NCBI GenBank assembly: GCA_003988855.1
Contig: QYAI01000099.1
Coordinates: 100,645 to 164,644 of the forward strand
Source: Arachnopeziza araneosa
Lineage: Eukaryota > Ascomycota > Leotiomycetes > Helotiales > Arachnopezizaceae
Reading direction: 5' to 3'
DNA: 64,000 nucleotides
In this document: in pieces, positions 44,352-55,478 of the stretch
Numbering within the stretch: position 1 is the first letter of the stretch
How the letters are laid out: each line of letters opens with the position of its first letter
Position numbers and translations under genes: made by a program
Notes under the pieces: generated by a model
What the model was told of the DNA's origin: nothing
What the model saw: only the letters and a program-made list of their open reading frames with translations
The model's database searches: none

Positions 44352-45680
44352 ATGTTAGGCCCTTTGAATGTCAATTTGGCAGACTTCGGAGTCTCAGAGA
44401 AACGTGGTTTCCTTCCAGACCATTTACCACTGGACAGGTTCAGCTCTGGCTTTTACTCACCATGGGAAGAAACAGTCAAACTCCTCCCAGAACTCCTTTC
44501 GACTCGGGCTCTAAGAAGTCAAGTCAATTCATCCATTCCTGTCCTTTCAACTTCATACCTCCAATCCGAATCCGAATGGCGACGTGCATATATGCTACTT
44601 TCATTCTTAACTCATGCCTATATCTGGGAAAAGGGTGGTCCATCACAAACACTACCACCTCAGATCTCAATTCCTATGTTCGAAGTTGCTGCTCACCTTG
44701 GTTTACCTCCAACGGCAACATATGCCGCCCTCAACCTTTGGAACTTTGCTCTCATTGATGATGATGGCGAGCTGACCGATGTTGAAGATCTAAAGTCCTT
44801 GTGTACTTTTACTGGAACTAAGGACGAGGAATGGTTCTACCTAATCTCGGTAGCTATTGAAGCTAAGGGTGCCCCTCTCATTCGCTGCATGTTAGATGCT
44901 ATGGATGCTGTTCGAGCCAACGATATCTCAATTGTCACCGACAACCTCATTCAGTTCGCTCATACTATCCGTGAAAGCGGGATGATTCTCAATAGAATGG
45001 ATGAGCATTGCAAGCCATCCATTTTCTACAACAATATACGGCCTTTCTTAGCAGGAAGCAAAAACATGCAGATGGCCGGGCTACCACGAGGCGTATGGTA
45101 TGATATTGGAAGTGGAGAAGGAGAATGGCACACGTATTCTGGCGGATCCAACGCCCAATCTTCACTCATTCAATTCTTCGACGTTATTCTTGGCGTTGAA
45201 CACCACCCTACGAACATTGGCGGGCTTCTCGCGGCAAAGTCTGCAACTGATATTACCAAGAGCAAAAACTCCTATCTTCAGGAAATGAGGGATTACATGC
45301 CGGAGGGACACAGAAATTTCTTGCAGAAAATTGAAAGTCTTGCGAATATCAAAGACTTCGTCTCCAAATCTGCAGACTCAAACATCGGTGTTGCTTTCAA
45401 TCTCGCAGTCAGGGAATTAGCAAAATTCAGATCTATTCATATCAGCATTGTCACCAAATTCATCATCAATCAAAGTCGAGAGGAGATCAAAAAACCCAAG
45501 CTTCAACGCAGTCCGTCAGCTAATCTCGGTATGAATTTGGCGGTGGCCAGTACTGCAAGCGGAATGGAGGATCACGCTCATCGAGGAACTGGTGGGACGG
45601 AACTTATACCTTTTTTAAATCAATCTAGAGAAGAGACTCGTGCGACTAAGCTGGACTTGATCGCTGAGTTTGATGATTGA
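44352..45680 (+). CDS. BNA2: indoleamine 2,3-dioxygenase
   Basis: An intron-free frame of 442 residues. The family signatures are IFYNNIRPFLAGSKNM, GLPRGVWYD, YSGGSNAQSSLIQFFDVILG, YLQEMRDYMPEGHRNFLQKI and the heme-binding FRSIHISIVTKFI, with His363 as proximal ligand. The enzyme opens the indole ring of tryptophan with O2 to give N-formylkynurenine, the first step of the kynurenine pathway. The C-terminal tail (about residues 380-442) is longer than in most relatives and contains a repeated NQSREEI/NQSREET element. Two in-frame ATGs precede possible downstream starts; the first gives the usual N-terminus. Confidence 0.9.
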   Translation: MLGPLNVNLADFGVSEKRGFLPDHLPLDRFSSGFYSPWEETVKLLPELLSTRALRSQVNSSIPVLSTSYLQSESEWRRAYMLLSFLTHAYIWEKGGPSQTLPPQISIPMFEVAAHLGLPPTATYAALNLWNFALIDDDGELTDVEDLKSLCTFTGTKDEEWFYLISVAIEAKGAPLIRCMLDAMDAVRANDISIVTDNLIQFAHTIRESGMILNRMDEHCKPSIFYNNIRPFLAGSKNMQMAGLPRGVWYDIGSGEGEWHTYSGGSNAQSSLIQFFDVILGVEHHPTNIGGLLAAKSATDITKSKNSYLQEMRDYMPEGHRNFLQKIESLANIKDFVSKSADSNIGVAFNLAVRELAKFRSIHISIVTKFIINQSREEIKKPKLQRSPSANLGMNLAVASTASGMEDHAHRGTGGTELIPFLNQSREETRATKLDLIAEFDD

Positions 45681-45925
45681 CTGGGTCAGTGATATTAGAC
45701 TAGCATGGATCGAGAAATTTACTGGCATGCATGAGCGTAGGATAGATCTAGAAGTATCTGGCGTCGTTATGGGTCTTTCTACGTAGAGTAGCATTGGCTG
45801 CTTCACTCGGACTCTCTAATCACATAGCATGGTTTTGCATTCTTAAATAAAAGATATATTTACTCTCACTCAAACTTATATCACTTACAGAGCAAAATGT
45901 GGACAGAGGATAATATTAAATTTCG

Positions 45926-46828
45926 TTATGGCTGGGTTTTGTTTAAACATTCCAACGTTTTCCCAATCACTAATCCCAGACCTTTACCACCCTCCCAAAT
46001 CTCATCATGACCCATGTCCAAAAACCCTTTCCAGTTCTGTACACTCAACTTGGATTTGTCCAAATTCCTCAATCTAACCTCCATCACATCAATCTGCCCC
46101 TCGTCTACCAACTCATCTCCTGTACTCGTAACTAGAAAAACCATCTTCCCCTCCTTCCACTCCTCATATCTAGTATACTTGGCCGGTGAAACCTGATCCC
46201 AGACATTCTCATCTTCACCAAAAGCACCAGAGAGGAAATCCTGGTAAGCAGGATGTGAATTTCTATCCCGCAGGAGCCGAAGGTCATAGATTCCCGCAAC
46301 CCCAACGATAATGGAGGGGTCTTGTATGGGAGTCGATGAGATCGATCCCATGACTGTTTGAAAGGCTAGTGTGGCGCCGCATGAATGTCCAATGAGGAGG
46401 CATCGATTACCAAAACCATACTTCTCTTGTAGGAACGAGATTCCGGATAAGATGTCATTCAGGTGGTCTGGATGAGTGGCGTTTCTCAATTGAGACGCGG
46501 GAGTAGATGGACCTTGTGGATGATTTGGATGAGGAGAGAGACGATAGGAGAGGGAAGCAAAGGCTGTGACGTGAGAGCGGAGGGGATGAGAGAGGAGATA
46601 TGAGATGGTGGGGAGGAAGGATGTTTGGGTGGTTGTGGGATCTCGCCAGGCCCCGCCGTGGATATATCTGATAAACTTAGAAAGAGAAATATCAAAGGAG
46701 GTGAATTACATTATCCAAAGCCCGGTCGATGTGGAAAGATTATTCGAAAAAGGGTTATAGACCGAAAGACATTGAAGCTCGTGATCTCCGTATGAAAAGT
46801 CATTCCGATGCATATCAACCTCTCCCAT
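45926..46828 (-). CDS. BNA7: kynurenine formamidase
   Basis: Exons 46828-46710 and 46667-45926 (42-bp intron, GTAATT...ATCAG) encode 286 residues. The alpha/beta-hydrolase features fit the fungal arylformamidase: IHGGAWRDPTTTQ (HGGxW oxyanion motif), FASLSYRLSPHP, LLIGHSCGATLAFQ (nucleophile Ser), VAGIYDL, a late Asp in STGDELVD and a His in LDMGHDEIWE. It hydrolyses N-formylkynurenine to kynurenine and formate. It converges with the dioxygenase gene (246 bp between stop codons), directly next to the two neighbouring pathway genes. Confidence 0.88.
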
Positions 46829-47324
46829 ATTTGCTGAGATCTTGAATTCAAGACGGACGAATAAATGATAGGATGACTTTCGATAGAAAAGGTTACATGG
46901 ATCAAATGTAATACGTCGAGTTGTGTCCAAAAACAAGATAGTGTCTCCGGTTGATACTGGACGTTGAGTTCACAATGTGATTGGAGGGATACCGGGAAAA
47001 GTGGGCACGGAAGCTAACGGCAATGAGAAGAAAGTGAAGTCATTTTCTTGCCGCAGCATCCACTTCACGACATCATTCGGCTCCCCCTCCACAATGAAGC
47101 CGGATAGCGATGGCTCAATTGCGCATTTTCACATGCCGAATAATCTCCTATCTCTGTTGACTTGCTGCAGAGATATGACGATTTCTACGGTTTTGAACGG
47201 TTTGTACGTCTCCATTTAGTATATTGGCTTTCCCTCCGTCTCCTCTCTGTGGTACTTGATTCTCTCTTTCCTACTCCGTCTTCCTCAAATTCAATTCTAT
47301 TTCTACAATTTGACTTGATATATA
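46829..47324. promoter_or_regulatory. divergent promoter, formamidase/flavoprotein
   Basis: A 496-bp head-to-head spacer. C/T-rich tracts (47220-47290) precede the flavoprotein start. No defined operator is seen. Confidence 0.4.
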
Positions 47325-48656
47325 ATGGGTTCTATTGAACAAGAACCGTGGAGACAGTTGGACGTGGCAGTCATTGGTGGTGGAATTGGTACGCTTTCCG
47401 GCTCCAGCAAAGCCAAGCATTTGTTAACCTTTCTAGGTGGTCTCGCAGCAGCAACTTCATTACGAAAAGCTGGACACAAGGTCATCATCTATGAACGAGC
47501 GGATTTTGCTGGTGAGGTTGGTGCTTCGATATCCTGTGCAGCAAATGGAACAAGATGGTTAGAAACATGGGGTGTGAACATTCCTATCGGCAGACCTGTC
47601 GTCCTGAAGAAATTGATCTCGCATGACTGGAAGACTGGAGAGGTTCAAAATGTCTACGACTTGGCCGACTACAAGGAGAGATGGGGATATGTCTACAACA
47701 TGTTCCATAGGGTCAATATGCACGAGATGTTGATGGATTCTGCTACAGGAATGTACCATGATGGTACTCCTGCAGTGTTGAAAGTCAATCACAAATGTAC
47801 CGCGATTGACCATCAATCTGGAAGAATTACATTCGCCAATGGCAATACTGCTACTCATGATCTGATCATTGGTGCAGACGGTGCAGGTTCTTCAGTACGA
47901 AAAACTCTCGGTATCATTCCTGATCGCAAACAATCTACATCGCACTGTTATCATTGCATCATCGAAACCAAGGACGTGAGAAGATTGGGCTTGAACGATT
48001 TGTCTCCCAACTCCGCTATTGAGTTCTGGGGTGGCCAAGGAATTGACAAGATTGTCTTCTCGCCTTGTCGGGATGGGGAAGTTCACTCATTCTACTGTTT
48101 CTTTCCCACCGAGCTTTGCAAAAATCCTGGAGAAGGATGGACTCATACGATCACAATGGATGAACTATTACTCCCGTTTGAAGATACCCTTGATCCGAAC
48201 CTCATCTCATTGTTTAAGAACTCGACAGATATCAAGCCATGGAGATTATTCGTTCATCAGCCATACGATCTCTGGCAAAAAGGCAGGACATGTATCATGG
48301 GTGATGCTGCACATCCAATGATGCCAGATCAAAGTCAAGGTGCCTGTCAAGCAATCGAAGACGCTGCCGCTCTGGGTATTATCTTTTCAAATCAGTATGG
48401 ATTTGCCAATTCTCCATCAGATATCAGCAAGGGTCTTCAAATCTACGAGCAGGTGCGGAAACCAAGGGCAAGTAGAGTTCAAGAGGCTAGTGCAAGAGCG
48501 AGGGAGAATATCAATGAGCGAATTGGTTTCTCAAGTAACAAACATAACCCGTTGTACAAAGTAGCGGATGAGAATAAGAAGTTGACGATTGAAGAGATGA
48601 ATGAGTATGATATGATGAAGGACGTTGCAGAGAAAGTGTGTGCTGGAACATTTTGA
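47325..48656 (+). CDS. FAD-dependent aromatic hydroxylase (salicylate hydroxylase-like)
   Basis: Exons 47325-47388 and 47437-48656 around a 48-bp intron give 427 residues. The class A flavoprotein monooxygenase motifs are complete: VIGGGIGGLAAATSLRKAG (FAD-binding, completed only after splicing), HDLIIGADGAGSSVRKTLG (DG motif) and MGDAAHPMMPDQSQGACQAIEDA (GD motif). The sequence lies in the salicylate / hydroxybenzoate hydroxylase group and lacks the C-terminal membrane tail of kynurenine 3-monooxygenase. Because it is head-to-head with kynurenine formamidase, anthranilate or a kynurenine-derived aromatic acid is a reasonable candidate substrate; this is inferred from position. There is no signal peptide. 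Confidence 0.88.
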   Translation: MGSIEQEPWRQLDVAVIGGGIGTLSGSSKAKHLLTFLGGLAAATSLRKAGHKVIIYERADFAGEVGASISCAANGTRWLETWGVNIPIGRPVVLKKLISHDWKTGEVQNVYDLADYKERWGYVYNMFHRVNMHEMLMDSATGMYHDGTPAVLKVNHKCTAIDHQSGRITFANGNTATHDLIIGADGAGSSVRKTLGIIPDRKQSTSHCYHCIIETKDVRRLGLNDLSPNSAIEFWGGQGIDKIVFSPCRDGEVHSFYCFFPTELCKNPGEGWTHTITMDELLLPFEDTLDPNLISLFKNSTDIKPWRLFVHQPYDLWQKGRTCIMGDAAHPMMPDQSQGACQAIEDAAALGIIFSNQYGFANSPSDISKGLQIYEQVRKPRASRVQEASARARENINERIGFSSNKHNPLYKVADENKKLTIEEMNEYDMMKDVAEKVCAGTF

Positions 48657-51600
48657 GCAATTTGCATGGAGTTTAGGTATATCAATTTGATCTCGGTTAT
48701 CGTTCCTTATATTCAGCCTCAGTCTTGTGCTACCATGACAATGAAGGGTAGGTATATCCAAGCGAAGATTCTCCGACGACATGTCAATCTTTCAATCCTG
48801 TCATCCTTCTCTTCCTTTTTCAACATAAGCAATGGACAAAGTCATGTCCAAACTTGGTTTGTTGCTGATTTCTCTTTTCAGAGCTGAAGAGATGTTGCAC
48901 AGAGAGGCTAGACCCATCACAGCCTTGAATACCGCCAACCGGGTAGACGCTATATAATGTGGAGAAGCATGGAATCTGGGGTAGTCATTATTTACTGTCC
49001 GTATTTCGTTTATTTCGTCTATCTCATCATTCCACGTTCGATCCAAGCTACGTCACAGAGCACGACGCCAAGTCGAGAACTCGTCCCCTTCCTCCTTGGC
49101 TCCCTCTCATGGCTACGTAAGAGATCAGCACCACGATTGAGGATGGCCCAACCCGCGGAGAACAAGAATACAGCTGCGACGAGAAAAGTTTTTTAAAAAA
49201 AACGGTCCGGAATAGCTCCAGGAACCTGGGCGTTGGCATAGAAAGCCATGAGATACCTGTTTTGCCGCGCCACCAACCTCACCGTCGATGGCCATCATCA
49301 CCAGAATGGCAGATGCGGCGTCTCAGTATCGTTTCCCATCGCGGCATCACCTCGGTGCCGGTAGCATCTCGGTGCGTCTCTGGGCGTGGTCTACTGCAAG
49401 AAGGGTGGGGATGCGGAGGGCCATCGGCCCTTCGTCGCGATGCCATCCCCCGCACCACCACCGCAGCCTGCCTCTCTCCAGCGGTATTCGTGCCTGGAAA
49501 CTTTAAAGATGCCAGACACATGCTCCATCTCCATGGGTGAATTCCTGACTAGTTACTTGGGGTTTTCCCGAGCGCGCGCCGCATCGGTTCAGTTTTAGGT
49601 TTCGGGGAAATCGTCGTCGTCGTCGCCTACGTCAAATGTGAGTGAGAGAGTGGTATCACAGGCTCCAGCGGCTCTTGGGATATATGCGTTCTCTGAGGTG
49701 CGTGATTTTGGCATCAGCTGTCGTCTGCAGATCGTTGTGAGAAAACGGTGTCGAGAGGGTCTCCTCGAGCAGCTGTTGATCGGCGTGAATCTTGTGCTTC
49801 TGGTCCTCGAGTGGGACAATACCGAGGTTCATTTCCTGCCATGCAAACTTGCCATTTCTTGAATGGCTGTAGAGAGCCTGTATCTGGGACAGTAGAAGGC
49901 CTGAGTGATTCGGGTCGAGAACTCAGTTTGAACATCAGCGGCAGATCACAGCTTCTCGTTTGGCATTGCTTTGAGCAGAAACGACGATTATACATCTCGG
50001 TGCTTCTTGGGCATTTTTTTGCTTTGATTGACGTCTCCAATACGCTTTTGGTTGGCAGGTCCAGGTTGCAATCCCGTTACAACTTTCAGATGAGGCTGAA
50101 CGAGATAGAGGGAGCCTTGCGAAGTGCATGTTTGAATTGATGAGCGACCCTTTCAGATTGCTTGGTTCATTGATGGTGTCACAACTTTCGACAAGGAGAA
50201 CAAACACGCTTTGACAATTTTACGTATGGAATCTAGACTCGAAAGGGTTTCGTTTGGGATTCTTGAATACGGCAATGATTTGTGGTACTCTAGCTTCGTT
50301 GATACCTATCAAATAAAGTGTGGAATGAAGTAGAGGAAAGAAGGGATCACGGTCTAAGACAATTCTCCAGACAATGCAGCAAAGATGGTTTAGCAATACT
50401 CACCGAATCATCTGGTTTCGGTTGACACGTCTCCCTCGATATCTGACGACTTGTAGGCCGGAATCATTTTTGATGATAAGCCTTGGTTTAATCATGTCGT
50501 CTATGATCGGTTGATGGCCGTTTCTCCACGTCCTCCTCGCCGTGATGATAGATACGGATGTCGCCTAAGAAAATCATGGTACTCGTCGTGATGCTAACTG
50601 AACGTTTTCTCACGAGTAGATTGATATATGATATCAAAGTCTCATCAACTTCTCTCACATGCCTAGAGACACATCTCCAACATAAATTCTGCCTGGGTAG
50701 TCTGGCCTATCTCACCTTCGGGTGATAGCAACTTTACCTAAGGCCACAACCTCTCAAGTTGTTGATGGCGGTGAGGCTTATTCAGGCGTTGTCTTCTGGT
50801 GTCGTGGCAGGATCTCGTCGTGCAAGGTCGGATGATTCCTCTTTTTGGAATTTCTGTCAGGTTGAAAGAGCCATTCCGGATCTTCGATTGATTCCTCGTT
50901 TGACCTGGGCTTTCCAGACTCGTCTTGTTTGGGATTGATCCTCTAGGAGATTCCTCTTTCTTGATATGGCGGCCTATAATCCACGTCTCGTTAGGGTCAA
51001 GCCACTGCCATAGCCCTGAACGCTTTTCTATCACAACGGTGTCGTTATTGGATCTCTTTCTTCACTTTGCAGCGTATCCAATTTCTCATCGCCGATCTGA
51101 TGGTCACCAATGAACTCGATTGAGGTTTTCAATATCGCTCACCCCGGTTAGCTTCTTTGTCATCAACTTGCTCACCTTGGATAGCTGTCATCTTACCTCC
51201 ACACATTGAAAGGCCTGACTGAAATCCGTCTGGCGGAGTAGTGACTTCAACAGTGCCACGTGAACCAACCGAGTCCAAATGTTCAGGGGTTCACTCTATC
51301 ACACCGCGCCACGATATGTCAGCATTAGTAGAGCGGGAGGAGGTTGCGCACTAACGGATTCGGCCATGAGGACTGAGCACTCCGCTGGACAATCGTACCA
51401 TGGTTTCTCGGAATACCAAGACGGGGCACTCCATGACTGTATATGGAACCTGGGAGTCAATGCAAGGCTGTGAGGACAGGAGGGGTGCTCGGGCTTCCCG
51501 TGGGCAAGCCGTGGTCGGCATCCAACTCGGGTCGGAGATGAGGTATGACGAGTAAGAAGCGTTACCAAGATTCTAGCGGGAGAAAAGCAAGTGGTGTGCT

Positions 51601-51951
51601 CTGGAGTCTGGAGGTGGCGAGGGTCACTGCTCAAGTTGAAGTCTCCTGAGCGGGTAAAAGCGACTGGCACAGACGTTCTCGGGGTGCAAGCGAACGCGCC
51701 CCTCGAGGATGCTCCAGCGCCACCATCCTGGAATGGTCAGTGGGCCGCCCTTGCAGCCAGCATCGTTTGCGCACCGATCTAATGTAAATTCGGTAAGCTC
51801 GGGTCGGGGAAGGGGATGACGATTCCTGACCATCCACGCCTCCGCCATGTTTATGCGCACAGGATTGGGGTGCCGGGCACTGAACAGGTCGGCCGGCGTG
51901 GTGATGTTGGCTTCGGTGAGGAAGCAGACAGGGTGCAGATGGAAGACAAGA

Positions 51952-52014
51952 CGCGATGCGATGCGAGGTGATGCGATGTGATGCGATGTGATGCGATGTG
52001 ATGCGATGCGATGC
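51952..52014. repeat. GATGCGATGT tandem repeat
   Basis: About six copies of a 10-bp unit GATGCGATGY/GATGCGAGGT in tandem. Confidence 0.85.
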
Positions 52015-52043
52015 CTTTCTCTGCGCTGAGTAGTGGTCAAGAT

Positions 52044-52082
52044 GTACGGAGTACCTACTGTACGGAGTACAGTATACTGTAC
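52044..52082. repeat. direct GTACGGAGTAC pair and perfect 16-bp palindrome
   Basis: GTACGGAGTAC occurs at 52044-52054 and 52060-52070. Overlapping its second copy is GTACAGTATACTGTAC (52067-52082), identical to its own reverse complement. It sits about 450 bp upstream of the receptor-like gene. Confidence 0.8.
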
Positions 52083-52147
52083 TGTAGTATGAACCCATGT
52101 CGCTGGAACAGCCCTGACCTGACCTAACCGACGAGCGATGGGAGACG

Positions 52148-52158
52148 CCCCCCCCCCC
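52148..52158. repeat. poly-C run
   Basis: Eleven consecutive C residues, a slippage-prone tract. Confidence 0.9.
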
Positions 52159-52529
52159 CAGCAGCTCTCGGCCTCTGGCGTCTTGTTTTTCGTTCGGCCT
52201 CGGCCATGCCCTAACTATCGGGATGGAAATGGGTTCGTCCCTGCCATTATTGGATGTGCTGCAAAGGCTTCTTCCGATCCGTCCCATGTTTCCCACATGG
52301 CCCCATCCCATCCCATCAATGTTCAGCGTGGCCATCCAGTCAGTCTCTTTACTGGCTGCTCATCTGCACTGCGGGGTCGTTTTCCCTCACCAGCTTGCTC
52401 TCCCCCGTTTCAACCTTCTCTCAAATTTCATCCTGTCAGCCTTGGACCCAGAACCTTATATCGCCTACCTCCCCAGATCTTCACCCTCTGTAAACACGTC
52501 TGTCCATGCTGTCGCCCTGAGATCCAGAG

Positions 52530-53790
52530 ATGGATCTTCCGGTAATGTCACCTCAACCACCACCGACCGTCGCTTCTTCTAACATGTCTAGCACGATACC
52601 AAGGTGAACTATCTTCTCGTGACGTATATTGTTCTCTTCTCGCTCACGTCAATCTCGATTGCGCTTCGATTCTATACCAGAGCGCGAATCACCCATTTCG
52701 TTGGTGCAGATGACTGGTGGATATTGGCAGCCTATGTACGTCGTTGTTGCTTGGGCGGATGGGCTCTGCTGACTCGAATCAGGTCGTCTGCCTGTCAGAA
52801 CTTGGGCTATGGCTGGCCTGTAAGGATTTTCGCAAAGCCATTGATTGGAACCAGCTAACTCGACAGATCTACATTTCGGAAATGCTCACCACATCTGGGA
52901 TGTGCCAGATTCGAGTTTCGGCACCTTCTTCTTGGTAAGTCTCATGTAAAATAGGTCTTCTTAAGCTGATCGTTTAGATCCTGTGGCTGATTCAGATCAC
53001 CTACACCATCTCCCTGGGGATGATCAAGATGTCAAGTCTATCACTATATCTTCGAATCTTCCCTTCGGAGAGCTTTAAAGCTCTGGTTCGTTGTACAATG
53101 GTTTTCATTGTGGTCATGACAATCGCAGTGACCCTCTCAAGCGTCTTTCAATGTACTCCAATTGACAGTAATTGGGACTTGTCGAAATGGGGTCACAGAA
53201 AGTGTATCAATCGAGTGGATCAGCAATACGCTTCTTCTGCTCTCTCATTCGCGACTGATATTGCTGTGCTGTTATTACCCATTAAATATCTAATCAGTAT
53301 GAACTCGTCTCCTCTGCGGATTCCTGCTGATAGATCTAGAATTGCCAATATCGTTGCGAGCCAAAATTCAAGTGATTATCTTGATGAGCTTGGGTGGATT
53401 GTAAGTCACCAAACCATTTGAATACGCACAGCTAATGGCTCTAGGACTTGTATCGCATCTATTGTCAGATTTCGGTACATACATCTGATGGCTCACAGTA
53501 ATGACACAACATGTAAGCTTCCTTCTGCCTCTTAACCTTCACTAACAAATCCAGATGACGGCTGGCACTTATCTTTCTGGACCGCGCTCGAAGTCTGTCT
53601 CGGTATGATCACAACATCTATGCCAGCCATCAAACCCTTTTGGACGACTTATATGGCGAGATTGGGAAAACACAATGGCCAGATATTATCTTCAGCTGAG
53701 CAATCGAAAGACGAGCCTGAAATCTCCCAGCAGTCAGATTTAAGATCACTGGATGCACGCTCGACAGATTCGCGTCCGTCTTGGGTATAA
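52530..53790 (+). CDS. rhodopsin/PTH11-like seven-helix membrane protein
   Basis: Eight exons (52530-52541, 52592-52735, 52783-52819, 52867-52934, 52978-53296, 53340-53400, 53445-53512, 53555-53790) with seven introns of 42-50 bp join to 314 residues. The rhodopsin-domain pattern of fungal PTH11-like proteins is clear: YTRARITHFVGADDWWILAAY after helix 1, GNAHHIWDVPDSS in the outer loop, KMSSLSLYLRIFP, a Cys-rich FQCTPIDSNWDLSK, IASIVRFRYIHLM and WHLSFWTALEVCLGMITTSM. The short C-terminal tail is Ser-rich. Such proteins may act as G-protein-coupled surface sensors. The 12-bp first exon is the least certain element. It stands next to two zinc-cluster regulators. Confidence 0.8.
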
Positions 53791-55478
53791 ATTTTCCTTA
53801 AGCATCTCTGGCGTCTATTTTGGAAGGTGGGAAAATGGGATGCATGTAGGGAATCGTGTATGGCATTTGGTATTGGGGTTACTTCAACATGTCCTGGAGT
53901 TTTTACTTTGTAACTGGCCGAAACAATATCTGAGACTACGTTCTGCAAGAACTTTAGAATTAGGGAACCGAGCAGCTGGGAAAGCTGGGGCCACACCGGG
54001 AAGCACTCCACAACATGGCTAATCGGAAATGTCCCGGTTTGGAGTCCCAGTGGGTTGGTTACGACGAAACTGACTCGCGTTCGGATAGGGGTCCCATTGT
54101 TTTGATTGGCGCCTTTTCTGTTGCCGTCAATCGAGACGTTTCCTCAGAGGGAAACTATGGGGAACTGTTCGAAATTAGCACTTGATAGATCGGGATTTCG
54201 CGTGGAGGGCGTTGCTTGAGAGATTTGTGCCACAATTTCGGGCATAACAAGTTAGCCCAAATGCAAGCTAAAACAGTTTTGGGAACCGACGGGAATCTAG
54301 ATTTAAATCAGATCATCGGGCTTCCCAAGGAGTAGATGGATAGAATAATAAATCATTAAAAATAGGGTTTGCGTTAGGGCGTGGGTACTGCACTTTTGAT
54401 ATCCCATCATCGCAATCTCGATCGTTTTCCATCGTTCGATTTTGGACTCCTCATCTCTGGACCAGCTTTCCAAGCCTCGACCTTGTCATACCACGTTATC
54501 GGCTCCCCACTCCAACTACCCGTACAACATGTCAGGAATTTGACGTACGTGCTCCTGCTGGCGACGCATCACTTCAGCAAACATGTGTAGACACCATGGT
54601 TCCGGACGAGGAACTCTTGCACTCGATGATACTTGCGCTAAGCACAGTACTTCAGCCTACAGGCAGGAAGGGCGCCATTTTAGGTTGTTTGATCACAGAA
54701 GATAGATATGGATGATAGATGGAAGAAATGATCAATCATGCAGCAGCAGCAGCTGGAGATGTGTAGTAGTGTCGTCAGCGTTGCAGGTCACCCATTTTGA
54801 GGCGGAGGATATTCAAAGTATTGTTGAAGACTTGGATGGACATGGCTACATTGCACAGTTTGAAGATTGAATAGAGTCTCGTGTGGAATTTTGTATACAG
54901 ATATTGATTTATGCTCAACTACATAGATTGAAACTTGGCCAAGTCATCCTCCCTTGAACCCGTCTCGTTTGTGCTCTCGGATGCCAGGCTCTTCAAAGAT
55001 CCACAGGCTTGTGCCTCCGCCTCCGGAATTCGCTGCATACCAGGTCCATCATCACCCTGGAACGGGTGTATCCCTAGGTCTCCATTCCCCAGCTTTTGTA
55101 GTTAGAGCAGATTCCCCGCCAGCTCCCTGTCCTCAGAAAAGACAAACACACATACGCGTCTCGCCTTATTCAGTCGGACCTGGATCTTTCGAGACGGCTT
55201 GTTTGTGGACATCTTCTTAGTGAGAGAACGTTTCATTCATCGCGAATTGCTACCATCGGATTTCTGGAGTCTGCCTTGCTTTGCATTCGCGGTCAGCATA
55301 CAGTTCTAGCTCCATAGATTCAAGCAGTCGTGAAGTAAAAGTGCGAGTGGTGGTACTTGGTTGTAACTCGAGCTTCGAGGCTTTCTGTGCAATGATGTGT
55401 TAGCAGAGAATAGCATCAAAGATCCTGAGCTTCTGGTATAAACATAGAACTCTTGGGTGATCCCCCGGACCATTGGAG
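53791..55478. other. intergenic with possible gene fragments
   Basis: Two short plus-strand peptides look protein-like: MVPDEELLHSMILALSTVLQ near 54597, and FEAEDIQSIVEDLDGHGYIA near 54800, ending in TGA at about 54868. They are in different frames with stops between and could be the debris of one gene. No family is assigned. A (CAG)n-like CAGCAGCAGCAG tract lies near 54741. Confidence 0.35.

Larger units (their letters stand above)
48657..52529. other. 3.9-kb gene-poor region with repeats
   Basis: No protein domain was recognised on either strand over this distance. Open frames such as 49748-50140, 50738-51034 minus and 52138-52545 lack domains and overlap others. The region includes a GTC/CGT run near 49611-49626, a tandem repeat, a palindrome and a C-run (listed separately). 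It forms the long upstream region of the receptor-like gene. Confidence 0.5.

Noticed and set aside
52138..52545. 135-codon frame covering the poly-C run
   Set aside because: Frame depends on a slippage-prone C-run, has no domain and ends inside the first exon/intron of the receptor gene.
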